Below, one piece after another: positions 1 through 7,470 of a stretch of DNA of 23,064 nt. Below the pieces are notes generated by a model that was given only the letters and a program-made list of their open reading frames with translations, had not been told where the DNA came from and did no database searches. The number at the start of each line of letters is the position of its first letter. Within the stretch, counting starts at the first letter, position 1. A program made the position numbers and the translations under genes. The stretch is from Magnetaquiglobus sp039908105 (GTDB lineage Bacteria; Pseudomonadota; Magnetococcia; Magnetococcales; Magnetaquicoccaceae). The DNA is taken from contig JAMOBI010000093.1 in NCBI GenBank assembly GCA_039908105.1, positions 1 through 23,064 of the forward strand. The letters run 5' to 3'.

Positions 1-121
1 ACCGTGGTCGGCGTGGTCGGACTGGTCACCGTGGTCGGCGTGGTCGGACTGGTCACCGTGGTCGGACTGGTCACCGTGGTCGGCGTGGTCGGACTGGTCA
101 CCGTGGTCGGCGTGGTCGGTG
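1..121. repeat. Tandem 9-base-based repeat encoding TSPTTPTTV
   Basis: Plus-strand 9-mers ACCGTGGTC, GGCGTGGTC and GGACTGGTC alternate in 27-base and 18-base super-units up to about position 121, then degrade. Read on the minus strand in the frame of the partial gene, they give TSPTTPTTV (9 residues) and TSPTTV (6 residues). The array continues past the window edge. Nucleotide identity between units is nearly complete, which suggests recent slippage or recombination. Confidence 0.9.
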
Positions 122-692
122 TGGTTATGGTAACAGGCACAGTCGGAGAAGTCGGCGTCGCGGGCACGGTCGGGGTTAGCGGTCCACTTGGAGGCGACGG
201 GGATTGACTGGGCACTGGATCAACCGCCGCCACTTCCGGGATGGCCGCACCCTGAGTCTCCGGCAATGGTTGCGTATCCGGCTGGACAGCGGCATCCGTT
301 TCCACGTTCGGACGCGGGAAATCCACCAACAGAGGATCCGCAGGATTCAGATCGGTCGGTGGCACCGGATCAGCGGCGGCTCCCAAAGGATTGGTCGCAG
401 GAGGGAGCGGCATGGGATCAACAGGCGGATCAAGATCCGGCTTGATTCCGGGTTCCTGCGGGGCCGTCCCCGGAGGGGGCAAGGCGACCGCTTGCGTGAT
501 CAAATTCGCAGGTTGCAGATTGGCCAGATCCGAATCATCGTTCGCATCGGCCACCGTGACTCCATCCCCGCCAGCGGCGACTGGCCCGGCATCGGATTGA
601 GCACCATTCTGCAGAGCGGTCAGATCATCAAAAATCTGAGCCTCTTCGTTCTGCTCTGCGGATGGGGTGAACTCCTTGATCTCTTCGGCCAT
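1..692 (-). CDS. Pro/Thr-rich repeat protein, N-terminal fragment (runs off the left edge)
   Basis: An open frame starts with ATG at 692 and has no stop through 230 codons to the window edge. A GGGAG ribosome site lies 8 bases before the ATG. Residues 1-60 are acidic and begin MAEEIKEFTPSAEQ, without a signal peptide or membrane segment. Residues 70-185 are rich in Pro, Ala and Asp. From about residue 190 the protein becomes a perfect low-complexity array of TSPTTPTTV and TSPTTV units. The missing signal peptide and the long Pro/Thr linker would fit the start of a large type I-secreted adhesin or another surface repeat protein, but no conserved domain is visible, so the function is unassigned. 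It lies downstream of copA on the same strand, 173 bases away, with no clear terminator between them, so it may be separate or co-transcribed. Confidence 0.7.
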   Translation of the reverse strand, partial: MAEEIKEFTPSAEQNEEAQIFDDLTALQNGAQSDAGPVAAGGDGVTVADANDDSDLANLQPANLITQAVALPPPGTAPQEPGIKPDLDPPVDPMPLPPATNPLGAAADPVPPTDLNPADPLLVDFPRPNVETDAAVQPDTQPLPETQGAAIPEVAAVDPVPSQSPSPPSGPLTPTVPATPTSPTVPVTITTPTTPTTVTSPTTPTTVTSPTTVTSPTTPTTVTSPTTPTT

Positions 693-865
693 TTGAGTTG
701 CTCCCGACGGTGAATTAAACCAATCCGAACCTGATTTCTCTGTTCACACCGACCATTCCTGAATTTCATGAGAGTGCCGGAACACCGTTCAAGATTGACC
801 GTATTGTGAGTATAGTCCCTCCTGGTAAACAATACCATTCCGTCAGAAGTTATAGCCATGCAGGA

Positions 866-3262
866 TCAAACAATATGTTGATCTATCTTAAATCTCCGCA
901 AACGCAGAGCATTGCTCACCACGGTCACACTGGAGAGACTCATCGCCACTGCAGCAAAAATCGGTGACAACAATACTCCGAACCACGGAAACCATACGCC
1001 TGCAGCCAAAGGAATCAGGATCACGTTATAGGCAAAGGCCCAGAAGAGATTCTGCCGGATATTCGTCATCGTGGCACGCGACAGTTCGATCGCCGTGGCC
1101 ACGCCCATCGGATCGCCGCTCACCAGGGTGATATCGGACGCCTCCATCGCCACATCCGTTCCCGTGCCGATGGCAATCCCAACATCCGCTCGCGCCAGGG
1201 CCGGCGCATCGTTGATGCCATCACCCACCATGGCCACCACCGCTCCGGACTCCCGCAACCTCCGGATTTCCGCCTCCTTCTGTTCCGGCAACACTTCGGC
1301 ACGCACGACCCGGATCCCCAATCGAGCGGCAATACTCTCGGCAACGATGTGACCATCTCCTGTCAACATCACCACCTCGACACCCATGGCCTGCAACCGG
1401 GAGACACTCTCTTTTGCATGCGGTTTGACCTCATCGGCCACTGCCAGCACTCCGACGATCACCCCGTCAACAGCTGCCATCAGTGCACTCTTGCCACTCT
1501 GCTGCAAGGAGTGAAATACGCCTTCCACTGCCGCGCAATCAATACCATGCTCGTGCATCAGACGTGCGGTTCCCACCAAAACCGCGCGTCCCGACACCTC
1601 GGACATCACCCCATGCCCAGGAATCGCTTCAAAACGAGTCGGTTCAGCCAATGACAATCCCCGTTCACGCGCGCCCCGCACGATCGCCTCGCCGATCGGA
1701 TGCTCCGATCGCCGCTCCGCCGAGGCCACAAGATGCAAATCCCCCTCCGAGCCGCTCCAATCGGTCAGAACCGGTTTGCCGAGGGTCAATGTACCGGTCT
1801 TGTCAAAGACCACCGCACGGATCTTGTGCGCGGTCTCCAGGGCATCGCCGCCCCGGATCAAAATGCCGTGTTCCGCCCCGCGACCCGTACCGACCAGAAT
1901 CGACGTTGGGGTCGCCAATCCCAAAGCACACGGACAGGCGATGATCAGCACCGAAACAAAATTCAACAACGCATAATTGAACGATGGCTCGGGCCCAAGC
2001 CAGTACCAGACCAGAAAGGTCACCACCGCGATCGCCATCACCGCAGGCACAAAAATCGCCGCGATCCGATCGGCCAGACGTGCGATCGGCGGCTTGACCC
2101 CTTGAGCCTCGCGCACCATCTCGACGATACGCGCCAGGGCCGTATCACGCCCCACCTTCACCGCCTTGCAGATCACCGAACCGGTGCGGTTGATCGTTCC
2201 AGCCGTCACCGCATCCCCTTTGCCGCGCTCCACCGGCAGTGATTCCCCGGTGAGCATCGACTCATCCAGCGTCACTTGACCTTTCAGGATCAACCCGTCA
2301 ACCGGAATCCGTTCGCCAGGACGGATGACGAAAGAGTCTCCAACCACCACCTCCCGCACCGGAATATCCATCTCCTCGCCACCACGCACCACCCGCGCGG
2401 TTTTCGGCGTCAGATCCATCAACTTGCGAATCGCCTGCGAGGTGCGCCCCTTGGCGCGGATCTCCAGGAATCGACCCAGCAGAATCAAGACGATGATCAT
2501 GCCGGATGAATCGAAATAGACCTCCGCAACCATGCCGCGCGCAGTGAAAAAACCCGGTGCCAGCAATACCAGCACCGAATAGAGATAGGCCGAAAAGGTT
2601 CCGACCGATACCAGGGTGTGCATGTTCGCCCCGCCATGCCGCAGCGCCGACCAGGCGCTGACATGAAACGGCCATCCCACCCAGAACTGCACCGGGGTCA
2701 CCAGCGCAAACTGCCACCAGTCCGCCGCATGCAGCCCATGCCAGTGCATCACCAGCATGTTGGCGATCAACAGCAGCGCGCCGATCACCAGACGACCACG
2801 AATCGCGGTGTATTCGCGTTGCCGTTCGGCCTCTGCCAAATCCATCGGCTCCTCGTCGCCGCGTGTGCGAATCAGCGTGAAGCCCACCCCACCGACCGCA
2901 GCACGCAACCCCTCGAAATCCACCACATCCGGCACATGGGCCACCATCGCCTCGTGCGAGGCCAGATTCACCCGGGCATGCATCACCCCCGGCAAGGCAC
3001 TCAAAGCCTTTTCCGCCTTGACCGCGCACGAGGCGCATGACATCCCTCCAAGTGCGAAGGATTCCGTCACCACCGGCACCTGAAAGCCAATTTCCCGTAC
3101 CGCAGCGATCAGTCGCTCCAAAGGTACCTCGCCCATGACCGTTGCCTTGGCCATCGCCAGGTTCACCGACGCCCTCTCAACCCCGACCACCGCTGCCAAG
3201 GCCCGTTCCACCCGTCCCGCGCACGAGGCGCAGGACATACCCCCCACAGGAAAGCTCACCAT
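866..3262 (-). CDS. copA: Copper-translocating P1B-type ATPase CopA
   Basis: This 798-residue inner-membrane ATPase exports Cu(I) from the cytoplasm. Two N-terminal HMA domains carry CASC at residues 11-14 and 76-79. The actuator TGES lies at 338-341, the transmembrane ion site CPC at 443-445, the phosphorylated Asp487 in DKTGTLT, the SEHP motif at 519-522 and the hinge GDGINDAP at 680-687. The YN (745-746) and MxxSS (774-778) residues of the last two helices are the Cu(I)-specific P1B-1 signature. Length is normal. The start at 3262 has AAGGAG about 10 bases upstream. It lies downstream of an HMA protein and a Spy-like gene on the same strand, but a hairpin terminator at 3461-3500 separates them, so it probably has its own promoter in 3263-3460. 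I could not identify a convincing CueR-type operator there. Confidence 0.97.
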   Translation of the reverse strand: MVSFPVGGMSCASCAGRVERALAAVVGVERASVNLAMAKATVMGEVPLERLIAAVREIGFQVPVVTESFALGGMSCASCAVKAEKALSALPGVMHARVNLASHEAMVAHVPDVVDFEGLRAAVGGVGFTLIRTRGDEEPMDLAEAERQREYTAIRGRLVIGALLLIANMLVMHWHGLHAADWWQFALVTPVQFWVGWPFHVSAWSALRHGGANMHTLVSVGTFSAYLYSVLVLLAPGFFTARGMVAEVYFDSSGMIIVLILLGRFLEIRAKGRTSQAIRKLMDLTPKTARVVRGGEEMDIPVREVVVGDSFVIRPGERIPVDGLILKGQVTLDESMLTGESLPVERGKGDAVTAGTINRTGSVICKAVKVGRDTALARIVEMVREAQGVKPPIARLADRIAAIFVPAVMAIAVVTFLVWYWLGPEPSFNYALLNFVSVLIIACPCALGLATPTSILVGTGRGAEHGILIRGGDALETAHKIRAVVFDKTGTLTLGKPVLTDWSGSEGDLHLVASAERRSEHPIGEAIVRGARERGLSLAEPTRFEAIPGHGVMSEVSGRAVLVGTARLMHEHGIDCAAVEGVFHSLQQSGKSALMAAVDGVIVGVLAVADEVKPHAKESVSRLQAMGVEVVMLTGDGHIVAESIAARLGIRVVRAEVLPEQKEAEIRRLRESGAVVAMVGDGINDAPALARADVGIAIGTGTDVAMEASDITLVSGDPMGVATAIELSRATMTNIRQNLFWAFAYNVILIPLAAGVWFPWFGVLLSPIFAAVAMSLSSVTVVSNALRLRRFKIDQHIV

Positions 3263-3281
3263 CCTTGATTCACTCCTTCAA

Positions 3282-3297
3282 TCAAATCGAGATTTGA
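3282..3297. repeat. 16-base palindrome in the copA leader
   Basis: TCAAATC-GA-GATTTGA is a perfect inverted repeat about 20 bases upstream of the copA start codon. It could be a protein-binding site or a short leader hairpin next to the ribosome site. No known regulator motif was matched. Confidence 0.4.
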
Positions 3298-3386
3298 ATC
3301 CGACTCCTCCCCACGTTCGTCCCCACCTTATAAACCTCACCTGCTTTGGGATGCGTAGTTTTTTGCAAGGCTGCGTGCAAGATGTA

Positions 3387-3417
3387 AGCGTCGTTTCCAA
3401 AAAGCGGAAACGACGCT
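3387..3417. repeat. Perfect 12-bp hairpin upstream of copA
   Basis: AGCGTCGTTTCC and its exact complement GGAAACGACGCT flank a 7-base loop. Neither strand has a T-run after the stem, so it is not a standard terminator. A second perfect palindrome, GCCGCGCGCGGC, follows at 3425-3436. They may belong to the copA regulatory region or be a repetitive extragenic element. Confidence 0.55.
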
Positions 3418-3460
3418 CACGAAGGCCGCGCGCGGCGCATTTTTCGCAAACCATCAAAAC

Positions 3461-3500
3461 ACAAAAAAGACTCGCGCATCATCGCACGAGTCTTTTTTGT
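3461..3500. terminator. Bidirectional Rho-independent terminator
   Basis: A 14-bp stem (ACAAAAAAGACTCG at 3461-3474, CGAGTCTTTTTTGT at 3487-3500) encloses a 12-base loop. The A and T runs at its ends provide a U-tract on either strand. It lies just past the stop of the HMA gene and should end the Spy-like/HMA transcript before copA. Confidence 0.85.
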
Positions 3501-3537
3501 CAAACGAATCGAGCTCAAATTCCCAGGGGATCACTCT

Positions 3538-3876
3538 TCAGTACGGTGATCTGGAGCAACAGGCGCCGCGATGTTTGCAATGATCGAGGGTGTTCTGATC
3601 CGCGAAGCGCCACCAGTCGCGCCGCAGACGCTGAATCAGACCGGGATCGGGCGGAAATCCGATCTCGGTCAAAAGCTTCTCCAGCGCCTCCAGTCGGACT
3701 CGAAGCAGATCATAGGTGATGGTGACGCGACTGCGTTGCCAATAGGCTCGCACAATACGCACGCCATCCAGGGCAGTCAGCCCCTCGGTGATGATCTCGG
3801 CGCAAGCCGCGCACACCATGCCGGAAATCCGCAGCGTATGAGTTACCTCGCATGTTCCGGCTGGCGTCATGATCAT
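3538..3876 (-). CDS. Small heavy-metal-associated (HMA) domain protein with Cys-rich C-terminus
   Basis: This is a 112-residue protein with an HMA fold: GMVCAAC at residues 19-25 supplies the CxxC copper site, and the following segment resembles the usual beta-alpha-beta core. Unlike free copper chaperones of about 70 residues, it carries a C-terminal extension of about 35 residues ending in DHCKHRGACC (98-107), a second cluster of Cys and His. No signal peptide is seen, so it is probably a cytosolic copper chaperone or sensor partner. It may deliver Cu(I) to CopA, encoded just downstream. It follows the Spy-like gene by 61 bases. An in-frame ATG at 3870 has better spacing from the upstream G-run and may be the true start. 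Confidence 0.8.
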   Translation of the reverse strand: MIMTPAGTCEVTHTLRISGMVCAACAEIITEGLTALDGVRIVRAYWQRSRVTITYDLLRVRLEALEKLLTEIGFPPDPGLIQRLRRDWWRFADQNTLDHCKHRGACCSRSPY

Positions 3877-3937
3877 CCCCCGCCCGTTTCACGGGTCATC
3901 GAACTTAAGCTGTCACACCTCGACCACCTTAAAGACT

Positions 3938-4537
3938 TCATTGCACGCACGGCGGGACTTGCGCCGGACCGAGCAGAGCCTTCTGCCGATCATCCAGTTT
4001 GCCGAAAAGCTCCTTGTAGGTCTGCAAGACACCCTTCTTGTGTCCCAGCATGCTCTCCATGGCCGCGATGCGACGCGACTCCATCTCCATGGCGTCACGC
4101 GGCGGATTGGTGGCCATCTGTTTGCGCATCGTGCCACGCGCCTCATTCTGCTCGATCAATGCCTTGGTATAGGCATTCCAGGCCCCCTCCTGGGCGGCTG
4201 TAATCGCCAACTGCTGCTTGAATGCCGCCAGACGCGCGGTCAACGATTCGGTCGGCTCGCTCCAAGGACCGTTCCCCATGCCCGGTCCATCGCCTCCACC
4301 CCAGCCCGGTCCTCCCCGATGTTGACCGCCCCACGGGCCACCCCGCATGCCGGGGCCACCACCCCACGGTCCGTTCATGCCGCCCGGCCACATGCCCATT
4401 TGGGCCGCCTGATCGGTCGGGGCAGCTGGCTGCGGGACAGCAGCGGGGTTGGCTTTCTCCTCGGCCATGGCGGATCCGGCATACAGCGCGACGGTTACGG
4501 CCAACGGCAGAATCTTTTTGATCAATTGTGTGTTCAT
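3938..4537 (-). CDS. Spy/CpxP-like periplasmic protein (LTXXQ family)
   Basis: The 199-residue product starts with a signal peptide, MNTQLIKKILPLAVTVALYA, and a likely cleavage site after AMA at residue 24. Residues 47-92 are a Gly/Trp/Met/Pro-rich segment with repeated GPW and GPGM. Residues 98-190 are helical, with the LTXXQ-type pattern (LTARLAAFKQQL and LDDRQKALL) of Spy/CpxP periplasmic chaperones. The ATG at 4537 is chosen because AGGAGG lies 8 bases before it and a signal peptide follows; an upstream in-frame extension to 4726 lacks these. It is divergent from a two-component system, the same layout as cpxP with cpxRA, which suggests it is an output and feedback target of that system. 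The Met-rich segment may bind copper (inference). Confidence 0.85.
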   Translation of the reverse strand: MNTQLIKKILPLAVTVALYAGSAMAEEKANPAAVPQPAAPTDQAAQMGMWPGGMNGPWGGGPGMRGGPWGGQHRGGPGWGGGDGPGMGNGPWSEPTESLTARLAAFKQQLAITAAQEGAWNAYTKALIEQNEARGTMRKQMATNPPRDAMEMESRRIAAMESMLGHKKGVLQTYKELFGKLDDRQKALLGPAQVPPCVQ

Positions 4538-4721
4538 GGAGCGATCCTCCTGGTTGCAATAGATACGATGAGTAGACGATGAAATGGTTTCGCGGTGTCC
4601 GATGGCTTGAAGATAGCGAAAAACTCTTTGAAAATAAAACGGTTTATTGTAAATTTTCTGCACCAGCCGAGAGGATTTCGTTACCCTTTTTCCACAATCT
4701 TGGCCTTTTTGGAGCAATCCT

Positions 4722-4760
4722 GTCACACTTGACCCGTCCGGTTACACTTTTGTCACATTT
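4722..4760 (+). promoter_or_regulatory. Three direct repeats, candidate response-regulator boxes
   Basis: GTCACACTT (4722), GTTACACTT (4741) and GTCACATTT (4752) are direct repeats spaced 19 and 11 bases apart, close to two and one helical turns. They sit immediately before the response-regulator gene, in the divergent intergenic region shared with the Spy-like gene. OmpR-family regulators bind such tandem repeats. A related GTCACACCT lies at 3912, upstream of the HMA gene. Binding by this regulator is inferred. Confidence 0.5.
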
Positions 4761-4778
4761 GCTTGCGAAAGAGCCGCC

Positions 4779-5507
4779 ATGCCGCAATCCGACCGCATTC
4801 TGATCGTCGAGGATGACCATGAGACCCGCACCCTGACCCGGGAGTATCTGGAGGAGAACGGACTTGAGGTCCGTGAGGCGGCTAACGGGGGTGCGATGTG
4901 GGAGATCCTCAAATCCTGGTCCCCGGATCTGATCCTCATGGATCTGATGCTCCCCGGCGAGGATGGCTTGATGCTTTGCAAACGGTTGAGCATCGAGGAG
5001 GCGACCCGCGAGATTGCCATCATCATGCTGACAGCGCGCGGCGATGAGATGGATCGCATCCTGGGTCTGGAGATGGGCGCGGACGACTATCTGGCCAAAC
5101 CATTCAGCTCGCGGGAACTTCTGGCCCGCATCCGCAGCGTGTTACGTCGTTCGCGCGCGGTGGGTCGTACCCCCCAGCCACCTGCCGAACGCGATGCGCT
5201 CCACTTCGGCGGCTGGACCCTCAAGATCAAGGCGCGCCATCTTGTCTCCCCGGACGGCGTGATCGTCGATTTGACCAAGGGGGAGATGATCCTGTTGCAG
5301 GTTTTTCTCCAACACCCCAACGAGGCCCTGGATCGCGATCGGTTGACCGAACTCTGCCACGCACGCGAGGCCACGGTATTCGATCGCGGCATCGACGTGC
5401 AAATCAGTCGGCTGCGCAAACGGCTGCGCGATGATCCGAAAAATCCCACGCTCATCAAGACGGTCTGGGGCCGAGGGTACATGCTGACCGCCGAGGTGGC
5501 GCCATGA
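4779..5507 (+). CDS. OmpR/PhoB-family response regulator
   Basis: This 242-residue protein has a receiver domain at residues 5-120: acidic pair Asp11-Asp12, phospho-accepting Asp55 in LILMDLMLPG, Thr85 and Lys107 in AKPF. A winged-helix DNA-binding domain of the OmpR type spans about 142-240 and ends in TVWGRGYML. The start at 4779 gives a complete receiver but has only a weak ribosome site. Its TGA overlaps the ATG of the histidine kinase (ATGA), so the pair is translationally coupled. The divergent Spy-like gene suggests a CpxR-like envelope-stress role; the surrounding copper genes would equally suit a CusR/CopR-like role. Confidence 0.95.
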   Translation: MPQSDRILIVEDDHETRTLTREYLEENGLEVREAANGGAMWEILKSWSPDLILMDLMLPGEDGLMLCKRLSIEEATREIAIIMLTARGDEMDRILGLEMGADDYLAKPFSSRELLARIRSVLRRSRAVGRTPQPPAERDALHFGGWTLKIKARHLVSPDGVIVDLTKGEMILLQVFLQHPNEALDRDRLTELCHAREATVFDRGIDVQISRLRKRLRDDPKNPTLIKTVWGRGYMLTAEVAP

Positions 5508-7117
5508 GGATCTCCCCCTGGCCCAACGCCCTCTCCGGGCGGATCGTACTGATTTTGCTGACCGGCGTTTTCCTCGCCTTGGCCTCCGGAGCCGTGCTCC
5601 ATTTGCACGACCGCAGCCGGGCCTTGTCGTCGTTCGGCGGTATGCGAACCGCGCAAGAGTTCGTGGCCATCGTCAATCTGCTGGACACCCTGCCGTTTGC
5701 CGAACGACGTCGTGTGGCGGCCCTCTGGGAGAGTCCGCTCCATTCGGTCCGTTTCCTGCCCCCACGCCCCACCCCTCCGGATGGCGAGGAAGGGGTCAAC
5801 GATCCGCGCACCGACCAACTGTCCGAACTGCTGCGCCGCTACCTGGGACAGAAACGCCCCTTGCGCATCGTGGTGCTCAACAACTCCGAGGAGAATCAGG
5901 CCCGCCTCATGCCGACTGCCGCCGTACCCGCGACACCACCCGGCGTTCCGACAACCGGTTCGACCGGCGTGCCAACCCCGACATCCACCGCCACCCCCCC
6001 ACCGGCTTCGGGCCCATCCGTCTCCTCTCCGCTGTCTCCGCCACAAACCATGAGGCCACCCGGAATGCGTCATCCCCCGCATTACTGGCGCCATATGCGC
6101 ATGATGCAACCCCTGATGCCGCTCGGCGTCTCTTTTTTGATCCGTACCCAACTGGTTGGCGGAGATTGGGTGGAGTTTCACAGCCATCTGCCCGGCGAAG
6201 TGTTTGAATGGCCGGAGTGGATGGGATGGTCGCTGTTGCTGCTGTTTGTCCTGGTGGGCCTGCTTTCGCTGGCCGCGATCCGCCTGGCAACCCGTCCCTT
6301 GAAAATTCTGGCCGACGCTGCGCATGCCCTGGGACAGGATCTCAATCATGCGCCTCTGCCGCTTGACGGCCCGCGTGAAGTGACACATGCCGCCTCGGCC
6401 TTCAACGCCATGCAGGAGCGGTTGAAACACCATGTCAATGAACGGACCCATCTGCTGGCAGCGGTCTCCCACGATCTCAAAACGCCGCTGACCCGCATGC
6501 GTCTGCGCGTCGAGCGGGTCGAGGAGGGCGCCTTGCGAGAGGATTTGTTGCGCAATCTGACCGACATGGAGCGCATGACAACTTCTGCTCTGGAATATGC
6601 CCGCGGCATGGAAGGGATGGAACCAGTCGCCCGGGTCGACATGCCGGCTTTGCTGGAGGGGATCCAGGAGGATTTTGCCGAACTGGGGCAGGATGTTGCG
6701 GTGCAGTGTACGGAAATACCACCCTTTGCGGTCATGCCAAAGAGCCTGAAACGCTGTCTGGTCAATCTGGTGGACAACGCGGTGCAGTACGGCAAGCGGG
6801 CACGGATTCGAGCCGATCAATTGGGGGATCGATTGCGCATCTCGATTGCCGACAACGGCCCCGGCATTCCCGAAAGCGACTGGGAAAGGGTCTTCGAGCC
6901 GTTTGCCCGGCTGGAAAATTCACGCAACCGGGACACGGGCGGCACGGGTCTTGGGCTGCCAATCGCACGCAACATCGTGCGCGCCCACGGCGGCGAACTG
7001 ACCTTACGCAACCGTCCGGACGGTGGATTGGAGGTCATTCTGGTCATCCCCGGACAGACCGGATCAAACAAAATCGACCCAACCCAGGAGAGCCGATCAA
7101 GCTCCGGTGTCAGCTGA
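5504..7117 (+). CDS. Membrane sensor histidine kinase, partner of the preceding regulator
   Basis: This 537-residue kinase has a first membrane helix at about 12-32, a periplasmic domain at about 33-241 and a second helix at about 242-259. A HAMP-like linker follows, then a HisKA domain with phospho-accepting His323 in AAVSHDLKTPL, and a HATPase domain with the N box NLVDNAVQYG (421-430), DNGPGIP (450-456) and GGTGLGLPIA (479-488). The periplasmic domain is unusually long. It contains a Pro/Thr/Ser-rich stretch at 137-182, then a Met/His-rich segment (183-205: MRPPGMRHPP followed by HYWRHMRMMQP) that could bind Cu(I) or another soft metal. The overall architecture is CpxA/EnvZ-like. The metal-sensing suggestion rests on that segment and the copper gene context only. 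Confidence 0.95.
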   Translation: MRISPWPNALSGRIVLILLTGVFLALASGAVLHLHDRSRALSSFGGMRTAQEFVAIVNLLDTLPFAERRRVAALWESPLHSVRFLPPRPTPPDGEEGVNDPRTDQLSELLRRYLGQKRPLRIVVLNNSEENQARLMPTAAVPATPPGVPTTGSTGVPTPTSTATPPPASGPSVSSPLSPPQTMRPPGMRHPPHYWRHMRMMQPLMPLGVSFLIRTQLVGGDWVEFHSHLPGEVFEWPEWMGWSLLLLFVLVGLLSLAAIRLATRPLKILADAAHALGQDLNHAPLPLDGPREVTHAASAFNAMQERLKHHVNERTHLLAAVSHDLKTPLTRMRLRVERVEEGALREDLLRNLTDMERMTTSALEYARGMEGMEPVARVDMPALLEGIQEDFAELGQDVAVQCTEIPPFAVMPKSLKRCLVNLVDNAVQYGKRARIRADQLGDRLRISIADNGPGIPESDWERVFEPFARLENSRNRDTGGTGLGLPIARNIVRAHGGELTLRNRPDGGLEVILVIPGQTGSNKIDPTQESRSSSGVS

Positions 7118-7218
7118 ATTTTACCTTTTGCACCAAAACGCTCGGACGTGTCAAACCGCACGACGCACCCCAAAATGGGTGCGGGTTCAACAACAAGCTT
7201 TGGCAAGGAAACCTGGCC

Positions 7219-7470
7219 GTGAAATTCAGCCACCGTTTTTTCGAGAATCGCGACTGCGAATACCATCCCTGTCACGATCTGCCCAAAGGCAAGCATCTCA
7301 ACTGCCTGTTCTGCTTCTGCCCGCTCTACACCTACGAGGATTGCCCCGGAACACCCGTCTGGCTCGAATCCGGCCTCAAGGATTGCTCACGCTGCACCAC
7401 CACCGCGACCGAGGATGCTTTCGAGGTGGTGATGGATTTCATTCTTTCCCGGCCAGCCCGAACCCCTTGA
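7219..7470 (+). CDS. Small Cys-rich metal-binding domain protein
   Basis: An 83-residue frame starts at GTG 7219 behind AAGGAAA. No in-frame ATG lies nearby, and translation further upstream in this frame runs through non-coding sequence and the kinase gene. It begins VKFSHRFFENRDCEYHPCH and contains CLFCFCPLY and CSRC, giving eight cysteines and several histidines in under 60 residues. This matches the Cys-rich small domain family (PF04071-like), probably zinc-binding and of unknown role. Its last 32 bases overlap the 3' end of the convergent CusA-like gene. A 7-bp hairpin (7164-7183) precedes it. It could be the last gene of the two-component operon, 101 bases after the kinase, or be expressed separately. 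Confidence 0.75.
   Translation: MKFSHRFFENRDCEYHPCHDLPKGKHLNCLFCFCPLYTYEDCPGTPVWLESGLKDCSRCTTTATEDAFEVVMDFILSRPARTP

Noticed and set aside
1..121. Repeat array considered as CRISPR
   Set aside because: Units are contiguous 9-mers without unique spacers and are in frame with a coding sequence.
620..859. 79-codon minus-strand frame
   Set aside because: It overlaps the start of the Pro/Thr-rich gene in another frame and has no domain or ribosome site.
3301..3360. CueR-type copA promoter
   Set aside because: A TATAAG -10-like element is present on the minus strand, but no -35 at 17-20 bases and no CueR dyad could be found.
5087..6820. 577-codon open frame on the minus strand
   Set aside because: It is antisense to the response regulator and histidine kinase, which have complete motif sets.
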